12,061 nt of DNA from CANHEE01 sp043777755 (GTDB lineage: Bacteria; Bacteroidota; Bacteroidia; Chitinophagales; Saprospiraceae), in NCBI GenBank assembly GCA_043777755.1, contig JAYWHK010000079.1, positions 1-12,061 of the forward strand, read 5' to 3'. Shown here piece after piece: positions 1 through 5,864 of this stretch. A program made the translations under genes and the position numbers. Below the pieces are notes generated by a model. The model saw nothing but the letters and a program-made list of their open reading frames with translations. It did not search any database and had not been told where the DNA came from. Position 1 is the first letter of the stretch. Every line of letters starts with the position of its first letter.

Positions 1-99
1 GTTCAAGAGTATTTTGAAGAACAAAAAAGAATAAAAATACAAGCCATTCAATCAAAAGAAGATACCATAAGAAGATTAATAGAAAAAAAGAAAAAATAA
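1..99 (+). CDS. C-terminal end of an unidentified protein (partial)
   Basis: An open frame enters from the left edge in phase 1 and stops at TAA 97-99, giving the last 32 residues of a protein. The tail is very rich in Lys, Glu, Gln and Arg and ends in a run of four lysines, which looks like a charged helical or coiled-coil end. There is too little sequence to assign a family. A strong terminator hairpin begins four bases after the stop, which supports this being a true gene end in this orientation. Confidence 0.6.
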   Translation, partial: VQEYFEEQKRIKIQAIQSKEDTIRRLIEKKKK

Positions 100-102
100 T
101 AA

Positions 103-145
103 AAAAGTTCCAAGTTTTTTGAGAGAAAAACTTGGGGCTTTTTTT
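103..145 (+). terminator. Rho-independent terminator after the left-edge gene
   Basis: The perfect core stem is CCAAGTTTTT (110-119) with AAAAACTTGG (126-135) around a six-base loop. It extends outward through two G-U pairs and an AAAAG/CTTTT stretch (103-107 with 138-142), and a T tract runs to 145. It separates the left-edge gene from ftsX. Confidence 0.85.
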
Positions 146-162
146 ATTTCAAAAAAAATTAC

Positions 163-170
163 TACCTTTG
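163..170 (+). promoter_or_regulatory. -7 promoter element of ftsX (TACCTTTG)
   Basis: TACCTTTG is an exact match to the Bacteroidota -7 consensus TAnnTTTG. It lies 22 bases before the ftsX ATG, so transcription should start near 176. No clear TTTG -33 box sits 19-21 bases upstream, where the sequence is the T tract of the preceding terminator. Confidence 0.6.
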
Positions 171-192
171 TGATAATATCAGGTAAATTTCA

Positions 193-1023
193 ATGCAAAA
201 AAACATTTCATTAATACTATCGCTTAGTTTTTTATTGTTCCTACTTGGAACAATGGGGCTTTCCTTGCTCACAGGCTACGGTTTGCTCGATTATTGGAAA
301 CAAAAACTCCAAGTAATTGTCGAGTTACGGGACGACATCGAAGAAAATGAACTCGAAGCCTTACATATAAAACTCGAAACAGCGGCTTATGTCAGCAGTA
401 ATTCATTGAATATTATTACCAAAGATGAAGCTTCCGATTTGATGAAAAAAGAGTTTGGTCAAGCATTTTTGTCACCAGAACTTGAAAATCCACTGCGCAA
501 TATCTATACATTTAATGTACAAGCGGATTTTACGGACGATGCTAAACTTGAAAACATCAAAAACGAATTGTTATTGAACAATGTCGTTGCAGATGTTTTT
601 TATGAAAAAAAATCAAGCCATCACGTTGTCAAAAATATTTCAAATTTATTGATTTACGCCTTTGGTTTGGCGATTTTGTTTGTTTTTGTAGCAGTTTTTT
701 TAATACGACAACACCACATCATTACTTGGCTGCAAGAAAAACCCAATATTCTGAATAGCGAAGAGCGAGATACGCTTTTGCAAGAAAGCAAGAAAAATCA
801 CCTTTGGCAAAGTTTCAAAAATGGATTATGGTCTGGTGCAATTGCGGTAATAGGTTTGATAGGTTTTCACTATTGGCTCAACGCTAACTTGACCGATATT
901 GCTTTATTTTTAGACAATCGTTATGTCATCATTTTATTTGTCAGCCTGATGATTATCAGTGTATTGTGTTATTTTTTAACTACTTTTTTTATGCAAAAAA
1001 AAGTGAATATTGATAGTTACTGA
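193..1023 (+). CDS. ftsX: Cell division protein FtsX (permease of FtsEX)
   Basis: Probable FtsX, the inner-membrane partner of the ATPase FtsE. FtsEX resembles an ABC transporter and controls periplasmic peptidoglycan hydrolases at the septum. The 276 residues have the family layout: membrane helix 1 at about 5-28, a periplasmic domain at about 29-150 (LQVIVELRDDIEENE at 39-53 resembles the start of the FtsX extracellular domain), then helices at about 151-172, 212-232 and 244-266. The ATG at 193 is the first possible start, because an in-frame TAA lies at 184-186. The cytoplasmic N-terminus is therefore only about four residues, shorter than usual, and the loop between helices 2 and 3 lacks the usual conserved motif. 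The DUF3098 and uppP genes downstream are the typical Bacteroidota neighbours and support the call. ftsE is not in the window. Confidence 0.85.
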   Translation: MQKNISLILSLSFLLFLLGTMGLSLLTGYGLLDYWKQKLQVIVELRDDIEENELEALHIKLETAAYVSSNSLNIITKDEASDLMKKEFGQAFLSPELENPLRNIYTFNVQADFTDDAKLENIKNELLLNNVVADVFYEKKSSHHVVKNISNLLIYAFGLAILFVFVAVFLIRQHHIITWLQEKPNILNSEERDTLLQESKKNHLWQSFKNGLWSGAIAVIGLIGFHYWLNANLTDIALFLDNRYVIILFVSLMIISVLCYFLTTFFMQKKVNIDSY

Positions 1024-1031
1024 AAAAAGTC

Positions 1032-1067
1032 AAAATGTAAAAGGCTAAATTTAAAATGTAAAAGGCT
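1032..1067 (+). repeat. Two direct copies of a 15-bp repeat
   Basis: AAAATGTAAAAGGCT occurs at 1032-1046 and again at 1053-1067, a period of 21 bases, directly after the ftsX stop. The copies are identical. No reading frame or clear hairpin explains them. Confidence 0.7.
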
Positions 1068-1152
1068 TACGAATCACTAATTAGCTTATACAATTAAACC
1101 ATGCTATTTATTTCCTATTTTATTAATTTTAAAATTTTAATTTATATAAAAA

Positions 1153-1494
1153 ATGGCTAAACAAGCTCCTCAACAACGCAGACCAGAAGTCGCACAACCG
1201 CAAGTAAGCGCAGCAAATACACAACGTGCTCGTGTAAGTACAATGGAAACACCTACCAAATCTTTTTTTTCGGGTAAGGACGACGAATTGGTTTTCGGAC
1301 AACAAAATTTTCTTTGGATGGCTATTGGTGCTGGCTTAATTCTTTTGGGATTATTGCTGATGCTTGGTGGCGAACAACCTGACCCTAATGTTTGGGACGA
1401 AAGTATTATTTACTCTGCTCGAATTATCACAGTTGCGCCTATGATTATCATTGCAGGTGTGATTGTAGAGATTTATGCTATTTTTAAAGATTAG
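1153..1494 (+). CDS. DUF3098 family small membrane protein
   Basis: A 113-residue protein matching the Bacteroidota DUF3098 family in layout and location. Residues 1-40 form a hydrophilic, Gln/Pro/Arg-rich cytoplasmic-type tail. FGQQNFLW (48-55) leads into a first membrane helix at about 53-72 (LILLGLLLMLGG). A short exposed loop contains DPNVWDE (77-83), and a second helix lies at about 91-111 (VAPMIIIAGVIVEIYAIF). No catalytic residues are recognisable and the family function is unknown. It lies 129 bp after ftsX and 98 bp before uppP on the same strand, the conserved cluster order in this phylum, which suggests a link to envelope or division work. The upstream 50 bases are almost pure A+T with no clear TAnnTTTG, so it may be read from the ftsX promoter. 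Confidence 0.85.
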   Translation: MAKQAPQQRRPEVAQPQVSAANTQRARVSTMETPTKSFFSGKDDELVFGQQNFLWMAIGAGLILLGLLLMLGGEQPDPNVWDESIIYSARIITVAPMIIIAGVIVEIYAIFKD

Positions 1495-1592
1495 AAAATC
1501 TACTTTTTGATATAAATAATACTGTTTTTATTAATCGTAACATACTGATTAACAGGATATTATTTTAATTTATTCCACTACTTTCATTACTT

Positions 1593-2396
1593 ATGAATAT
1601 ACTACACGCTATTATTTTGGCGATTGTGGAAGGACTGACCGAATTCCTTCCAGTGTCCTCGACGGGTCACATGGTCATTACTTCTGCGATTTTGGGCATT
1701 GAAGATGATAAATTTGTCAAGCTTTTTGAGGTTGCGATTCAACTTGGTGCTATCATGGCGGTGGTTGTTTTGTATTGGAAAAAATTTTTTGATTTTAAAA
1801 ATATTACTTTCTACCTAAAATTATTAGTGGCGGTTATTCCTGCCTTGATTTTTGGAAAACTCTTTGACGATTTGATTGATGAACACTTGGGAAGTCCTGC
1901 ATTTATTGCTACGGTTTTGCTCGTTGGTGGCATTATTTTGCTTTTCGTGGACAAGTGGTTCACCGCACCGAGCATCAATGAAGAGAAAGAAATTGACTAC
2001 CTTACGGCATTAAAAATTGGTACGTACCAGTGTTTGGCGGTCATGTTTCCAGGATTGAGTCGTAGCGCATCTACGATTATTGGCGGAATGCAACAGAAAT
2101 TGACACGAAATTTGGCAGCTGAATTTTCGTTTTTCTTAGCTGTGCCTACGATGGCAGCAGCTACGGGCTACAAACTTTTGAAATACATCAAAAACGAAGG
2201 AATGTTGTCTGGCGAACAAATACAAGCCTTGGCAATTGGTAATATTGTGGCGTTTGTCGTTGCTCTTTTTGCCATTCGTTTTTTCATTGATTTTTTAACT
2301 AAAAATGGTTTTAAAATTTTTGGTTATTACAGAATTGTCGTTGGTGCGTTGATTCTGATTCTGATGGCAATGGGTTATGATTTGAAAGTGAATTAG
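1593..2396 (+). CDS. uppP: Undecaprenyl-diphosphatase UppP (BacA)
   Basis: An integral membrane phosphatase that converts undecaprenyl pyrophosphate to undecaprenyl phosphate, recycling the lipid carrier for peptidoglycan and other surface polymers. Raised levels are known to give bacitracin resistance. The 267 residues are full length. Both signature regions are present: EGLTEFLPVSSTGH at 13-26, with the ExxxE glutamates E13 and E17, and PGLSRSASTI at 153-162, with the conserved Arg at 157. The rest is a series of hydrophobic helices with short loops. The start at 1593 places the first helix and motif at the family's normal distance from the N-terminus. It follows ftsX and DUF3098 on the same strand. 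No terminator is seen after it, and the next promoter starts about 27 bp downstream. Confidence 0.97.
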   Translation: MNILHAIILAIVEGLTEFLPVSSTGHMVITSAILGIEDDKFVKLFEVAIQLGAIMAVVVLYWKKFFDFKNITFYLKLLVAVIPALIFGKLFDDLIDEHLGSPAFIATVLLVGGIILLFVDKWFTAPSINEEKEIDYLTALKIGTYQCLAVMFPGLSRSASTIIGGMQQKLTRNLAAEFSFFLAVPTMAAATGYKLLKYIKNEGMLSGEQIQALAIGNIVAFVVALFAIRFFIDFLTKNGFKIFGYYRIVVGALILILMAMGYDLKVN

Positions 2397-2422
2397 TAGA
2401 TGTGGATATAATCTTCATAAAA

Positions 2423-2454
2423 TTTGCATATTTCCATTAAATTAACTATTTTTG
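2423..2454 (+). promoter_or_regulatory. Consensus Bacteroidota promoter of the toxin-antitoxin operon
   Basis: A -33 box TTTG (2423-2426) and a -7 box TATTTTTG (2447-2454, matching TAnnTTTG) are separated by exactly 20 bases, the best full promoter in the window. Transcription should start near 2460, about 12 bases before the antitoxin ATG. The predicted start falls on a 10-bp palindrome, AATAATTATT (2461-2470), which could be an autoregulatory operator but may be chance in AT-rich DNA. Confidence 0.75.
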
Positions 2455-2472
2455 TAGAAAAATAATTATTAA

Positions 2473-2718
2473 ATGACAACAATAACGATAAAAAGTAACG
2501 ACCTTACACTAATTAATAGTATTTTATATTTATTAAAAGGAAATACAAACTCACAAGTACAAGTGGCAGAAAGTAATGATATATCAATACTTGATTTTGA
2601 TAATTTAGATGCTGACACTCGTCAAATCGTAACATCGTCCATTGCTGATTACAAAAATGGTAGATTGGATAAATTTAAATCTCTGAAAGAAACCTTCGCA
2701 GATGTCTTACAAGATTAG
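2473..2718 (+). CDS. Putative antitoxin partner of the YoeB/RelE-type toxin
   Basis: An 81-residue protein directly upstream of, and overlapping, a recognisable toxin gene; its role is inferred from that arrangement. I do not recognise its family. The N-terminus (MTTITIKSNDLTLINSILYLL) reads as a short beta strand followed by a hydrophobic helix. The C-terminal half (DFDNLDADTRQIVTSSIADY, then KNGRLDKFKSLKETFADVL) is charged and helical, as expected for the toxin-wrapping tail of an antitoxin. It does not show the typical YefM/Phd N-terminus that usually accompanies YoeB. It has its own consensus promoter and a leader of about 12 bases. Its last 17 bases overlap the toxin start, which suggests translational coupling and antitoxin-first synthesis. 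It probably also represses its own promoter. Confidence 0.7.
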   Translation: MTTITIKSNDLTLINSILYLLKGNTNSQVQVAESNDISILDFDNLDADTRQIVTSSIADYKNGRLDKFKSLKETFADVLQD

Positions 2719-2977
2719 TTTTACAGATTCGGCTTTTATCCAATTGGAAAAAATGAAACGTGGCGATAAGAATAGTTATCACAAGTGTTTTGAGTTGGTA
2801 CTTGCTGTAATGTCAGAACCTCGCTTAGGTATTGCAAAACCAGAACGGTTAAAGCATCAGGATTCTGAAATTTGGAGTCGTCGAGTAAATGACAAAGACA
2901 GGATGATTTATACTATTTTTGAGGAAGATGAACATATTTTAGTGAACAGTTTTGTTGGTCATTACAATGACAAATGA
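2702..2977 (+). CDS. Txe/YoeB-type (RelE superfamily) toxin, mRNA interferase
   Basis: A 91-residue toxin of the RelE/ParE superfamily, closest to YoeB/Txe, which cleaves mRNA at the ribosomal A site. Lining it up by eye with E. coli YoeB gives KPERLKH (46-52) against KPEPLKH, IWSRRV (57-62) against FWSRRI, DRMIY (66-70) against HRLVY, and GHY (86-88) against the terminal YHY. Glu48, Arg67 and His87 therefore occupy the places of catalytic Glu46, Arg65 and His83, and Tyr88 that of Tyr84, so it should be active. It is slightly longer than YoeB, with three residues (Asn-Asp-Lys) after the usual terminal Tyr. The ATG lies inside the antitoxin gene (17-bp overlap). A perfect hairpin terminator starts a few bases after the stop, so the pair forms a closed cassette. 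Confidence 0.9.
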   Translation: MSYKISFTDSAFIQLEKMKRGDKNSYHKCFELVLAVMSEPRLGIAKPERLKHQDSEIWSRRVNDKDRMIYTIFEEDEHILVNSFVGHYNDK

Positions 2978-2979
2978 TA

Positions 2980-3016
2980 AAAAAAGCCTTCTTTTATAGC
3001 AAAAGAAGGCTTTTTT
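2980..3016 (+). terminator. Perfect 16-bp terminator hairpin after the toxin
   Basis: AAAAAAGCCTTCTTTT (2980-2995) pairs with its exact complement at 3001-3016 around a five-base loop (ATAGC). The A run on one side and T run on the other mean it could work in both directions. It starts within three bases of the toxin stop codon. Confidence 0.92.
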
Positions 3017-3112
3017 ATTAAAAAATAAAACTTTGGACAATTATTTGTACCAACATATTTTAAATAAATTCGTTATATCAAAAGATTTCAAAACCGTTTT
3101 ATATTTCCCATA

Positions 3113-4567
3113 ATGAAAAAACTGACATTTCTGCTGATTCTTGTTGCGCTCGCAATCAGTACTCCCCTATTTTCCCAAGAACAACTGGGACTTCGTGTTG
3201 AGAATTACGCTGGCATCAATGGCGTTTTGCTTAATCCAACACACAGTTTGGATTATCCTCATACTTGGAATCTGAACCTTATTGGTACAGGCTTTTTCTT
3301 TGATAATAATTATGCTTTTATCACAAACGCTACGATTGGTTCATTGGCTCGCAATGAAAACGAGGTTGATTTTGCGCCCAATTATAAAAATAAAATACCA
3401 CCAAGCGATGCTTCTTTGCTTGATTTTCCGACCAATCATCGCAATCGTTATTTGCATTTCCATAGCATCACAAACGGCCCAGGTTTTGGCTTAAAATTAG
3501 GCAAAAATCATGCTTTTGGCTTGTTTTTTAATGCAAGAGTAGAAGGTTCTGCTGCAAAAATTCCTAAAAAATTAAATTTTTATTACTTGGATACCATTCC
3601 TTACAACACAAAATTAACAGCTCCAATTGTGAATGCTGCTTTTATGGGTTGGAGAGAATTGGGTATAAATTATGCGTATCAGGGAGAAACAAACAATGGA
3701 TTTTTTCAAATTGGAATCAATGCAAAGTTTTTGACAGGTTATGAATCCGCTTTTGCACGCTCCAATTCGAGTTTTATTTTTACTCGCTTTAAAAATGATT
3801 CGATTCAAGTAGATGCCCCTTCGGTAAGTTATGGTTTTAGCAATGCAAACTTTAACAACATCAAAAATAGCACCTATCAATTGCAACCTACTGGCTCAGG
3901 AATGGGTTTTGACCTTGGCTTTTCAATATTAGTTGATGCTGATGATTTTGACAATTATGGACTAAGAATCGGCGCAGCCATCATTGACATTGGACAGGTA
4001 AATTACAGTGAAAAAGTAGAAGAACACTTGGTTCAGTACAATCAAACCAGTAATTACACAGGAAAAGATTATAAAGGCATCAAATCGCCACAAGAAGCCA
4101 TCGAAACGTTGAGCAAACAAGCCTACAATGATGTAAAAAAATCTTTTGTGGACAATGCTTATTCGATTGGGCTACCAACGGCACTTAGTGTGCAAGCAGA
4201 TTATCAATTTTTTCAAAATGCTTATGCAAATGTCGCTTGGATTCAGCGTTTGCCTTATCAAAAAATAGGTGTTCGGAGAACAAATGTACTTTCAGTAGGC
4301 GCACGCTATGAGCATCGCTGGTTTGGCGGAATGACTTCTTTGCAAATCTATGAATATCAACGAGTTAGATTAGGTTTTGCTGCACGATTGGCTTTTTTGA
4401 CGATTGGTTCAGACAATATTGGCAGCTTTATTGGAAAAAGCAAACTCTCTGGCACTGATTTTTATGTTGCTTTCAAACTCAATCCATTTGGGCTCAATCT
4501 TGGGAAACCTCGTTGGTTTGATAAGTTTGGAAAAAGAGGAAAAAATGTAGATTGCTATAAATTTTAA
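3113..4567 (+). CDS. DUF5723 family outer-membrane protein
   Basis: A 484-residue exported protein. Residues 1-21 are a clear Sec signal peptide (MKK, a hydrophobic core, then PLFS before Gln22). The mature start, with YAGINGVLLNP at 32-42 and NLNLIGTGFFFDNNYAF shortly after, fits the opening of the Bacteroidota DUF5723 family as I remember it. The remainder alternates short hydrophobic and polar strands with many Gly, Phe, Tyr and Asn, typical of an outer-membrane beta-barrel (for example GFDLGFSILVDADDFDNYGLRIGAAIIDIG). The family function is not established, though surface or gliding-related barrels are common company in this phylum. It is monocistronic: a terminator lies upstream, and a MITE sits directly after its stop codon. 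The element's target duplication begins at the last base of that stop, so the coding sequence is intact. Confidence 0.8.
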   Translation: MKKLTFLLILVALAISTPLFSQEQLGLRVENYAGINGVLLNPTHSLDYPHTWNLNLIGTGFFFDNNYAFITNATIGSLARNENEVDFAPNYKNKIPPSDASLLDFPTNHRNRYLHFHSITNGPGFGLKLGKNHAFGLFFNARVEGSAAKIPKKLNFYYLDTIPYNTKLTAPIVNAAFMGWRELGINYAYQGETNNGFFQIGINAKFLTGYESAFARSNSSFIFTRFKNDSIQVDAPSVSYGFSNANFNNIKNSTYQLQPTGSGMGFDLGFSILVDADDFDNYGLRIGAAIIDIGQVNYSEKVEEHLVQYNQTSNYTGKDYKGIKSPQEAIETLSKQAYNDVKKSFVDNAYSIGLPTALSVQADYQFFQNAYANVAWIQRLPYQKIGVRRTNVLSVGARYEHRWFGGMTSLQIYEYQRVRLGFAARLAFLTIGSDNIGSFIGKSKLSGTDFYVAFKLNPFGLNLGKPRWFDKFGKRGKNVDCYKF

Positions 4568-4574
4568 TTATTTA

Positions 4575-4594
4575 GGGTGTGTAACAAATTTGCA
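4575..4594 (+). repeat. Left terminal inverted repeat of the MITE
   Basis: This 20-bp end starts GGGTGT and is mirrored at 4727-4746 with two G/A differences. It begins directly after the left copy of the 8-bp duplication. Confidence 0.88.
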
Positions 4595-4726
4595 GTTTAT
4601 TTTTATAGCTTTGGAATTCTTGTCAAATTCTTCGTAACTCGAGAGTCGAAAGTCGAAAAATTAGTCTTTATTTTCGACTCTCGAATTAGAAAAAACTTGC
4701 ACGGGAACAAAGTTTTCGTAATTCGA

Positions 4727-4746
4727 TGTAAATTTGTTATACACCC
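4727..4746 (-). repeat. Right terminal inverted repeat of the MITE
   Basis: Read on the - strand this is GGGTGTATAACAAATTTACA, 18 of 20 identical to the left end. It is followed directly by the right ATTATTTA duplication. Confidence 0.88.
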
Positions 4747-4909
4747 ATTATTTACAAAATAAATTTTCCATGTCACATAAAATAAGCAATAAGTGTTTTT
4801 ATTGGTATAAAAATTGCCTACTTTTATTGTAAATAAACACTTCACGGACACAATAGTAGTAAAAAACATTCAGAATCAAGAGAAAATACATTATTTTATT
4901 TTAACATAC

Positions 4910-5728
4910 ATGGCTAAATATACGCTCCATAGCATTGCTTTGACGTTTGTTTTTGTAGTTATTACTGCATTTAATTTACCTTTGCGACCTTCGTCCTTGG
5001 GTGAACGGGCAAAAAATAAATTAGAAAAAAACCAACAGACTGTACCTCAAGCAATTGCAAGGAAACTAAAACGAGATGCAGCTCGACTGGCGTTGCGCAT
5101 CGAATCTGAAAAGGAAGATTTGAAATACATGAACGTTCAAATTCCCCAAGACCGTTTAAATGGTATTTTCAACTTACTTTCCAGCATTTATTTGAGTGGA
5201 GAAACGGCAAAATCCATTGAAAAATGCAATGTCCATACTTTTCCAAATCCGTCGATTGATCATATTGTACTAATTTTTGATAAAAATGTATCTTGGGCTG
5301 CGCCGCTTCGCAATGGAATCAGCGAAACCGATAATAAAAATATCAATAAATTATTAAATTCGTATGACTTAGTCATTGAAAAATATGTTCAGTGGAACGA
5401 CAAGCAAGATGCTGTCACAATTCGGTCAAAAGATGCGCTAAATATGGCTGCACTCGCCAACGAATTTGAAAGTGTAGAAGGCGTTGCAGAGATAGATTTG
5501 GGGCTTCCAAAAGTTAGTGGCAACGACATTCGTATGAAACGTTTAGCCAACAGTTGGCAGATTGATTATGTACTCAAATTCGGTGCTTATGCTGAAGGTG
5601 GTGGCAAAGAACATATTTGGCGTTACAGTGCTGATGACAAGGGCAATGTTACTTTTGTTTCAGAAACAGGCGAACCAATCCCAAGTTGGATGAAATGTGA
5701 AACACTCGAATTTGCAAATCGTTTTTAG
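4910..5728 (+). CDS. Predicted exported protein of unknown function
   Basis: A 272-residue protein. The frame is open from 4814, but I chose ATG 4910: from there the protein begins MAKYTLHS followed by a hydrophobic stretch (IALTFVFVVITAF) that works as a signal peptide or membrane anchor, whereas the 32 residues before it are low-complexity and not signal-like. A basic, helical segment (about 24-65) follows, then a globular region with PSIDHIVLIFDKNVSWAAPL, a middle part containing NMAALANEFESVEGVAEIDLG, and a C-terminal part with HIWRYSADDKGNVTFVSETG. I recall loosely similar uncharacterised periplasmic proteins in Bacteroidota, but no named domain and no catalytic motif. It converges with guaA and shares its terminator. 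The MITE lies about 160 bp upstream, so expression signals may have been altered. No convincing promoter was found. Confidence 0.75.
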   Translation: MAKYTLHSIALTFVFVVITAFNLPLRPSSLGERAKNKLEKNQQTVPQAIARKLKRDAARLALRIESEKEDLKYMNVQIPQDRLNGIFNLLSSIYLSGETAKSIEKCNVHTFPNPSIDHIVLIFDKNVSWAAPLRNGISETDNKNINKLLNSYDLVIEKYVQWNDKQDAVTIRSKDALNMAALANEFESVEGVAEIDLGLPKVSGNDIRMKRLANSWQIDYVLKFGAYAEGGGKEHIWRYSADDKGNVTFVSETGEPIPSWMKCETLEFANRF

Positions 5729-5779
5729 ATAATTTTATAAATTCAAAATCACAAAACCACTTTCCGTTGTATATATCAA

Positions 5780-5817
5780 AAAAAGCGGCATTTTACCAAA
5801 GTAAAATGCCGCTTTTT
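5780..5817. terminator. Bidirectional terminator between the convergent genes
   Basis: A perfect 17-bp stem (5780-5796 with 5801-5817) has a four-base CAAA loop. The GC-rich core GCGGC/GCCGC is flanked by an A run on one side and a T run on the other, so it can stop transcription of both the 4910-5728 gene and guaA. Confidence 0.93.
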
Positions 5818-5864
5818 CATCAATTTATGTCAAGTATTGTCACGATTTTAATGCTCCAACAATC

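Larger units (their letters stand above)
4567..4754. mobile_element. 172-bp MITE-like element with 8-bp target duplication
   Basis: The element spans 4575-4746. The left terminal repeat GGGTGTGTAACAAATTTGCA (4575-4594) matches the reverse complement of the right end (4727-4746) at 18 of 20 positions, both differences being G/A. The flanks are identical 8-bp copies of ATTATTTA (4567-4574 and 4747-4754), which is strong evidence of a transposition event. The interior is also palindromic: a perfect 13-bp inverted repeat (4639-4651 with 4672-4684), extending to 16 of 17, around a 20-base centre. The flanking arms show weaker mirrored similarity, so the whole unit could fold on itself. AGTCGAA is repeated in tandem at 4644-4657. 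It has no plausible transposase frame, so it would need an enzyme from a full-length relative. The 8-bp duplication fits several IS families (IS1595 and ISL3 types among them), but I cannot name the parent. Confidence 0.88.

Noticed and set aside
1522..1555. Imperfect inverted repeat (TTAATC...GATTAA with outer CTGTT...AACAG) upstream of uppP
   Set aside because: The arms are short, AT-rich and need a bulge to pair. There is no T tract or known regulator motif, so chance is likely.
2461..2470. AATAATTATT palindrome as a defined operator of the toxin-antitoxin operon
   Set aside because: It is suggestive by position but purely A+T and only 10 bp. It is mentioned under the promoter and not claimed as a separate site.
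3044..3107. Possible promoters of the DUF5723 gene: TTTG (3044-3047) with TAAATTCG (3065-3072), or TATATTTC (3100-3107)
   Set aside because: The first pair has only 17 bases of spacing and a mismatch in the -7 box. The second lies so close to ATG 3113 that the transcript would start inside the gene. Neither is strong enough to list.
4577..4869. Open frames of 61 and 88 residues covering the MITE on both strands (4577-4762 and 4603-4869)
   Set aside because: They arise from the palindromic sequence of the element, give low-complexity Phe/Lys-rich peptides, and contain no transposase motif. They are not treated as genes.
4814..4909. A 32-residue N-terminal extension of the 4910-5728 protein
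   Set aside because: The extension is not signal-like, and the hydrophobic export signal begins directly after ATG 4910, which makes the shorter form more plausible.
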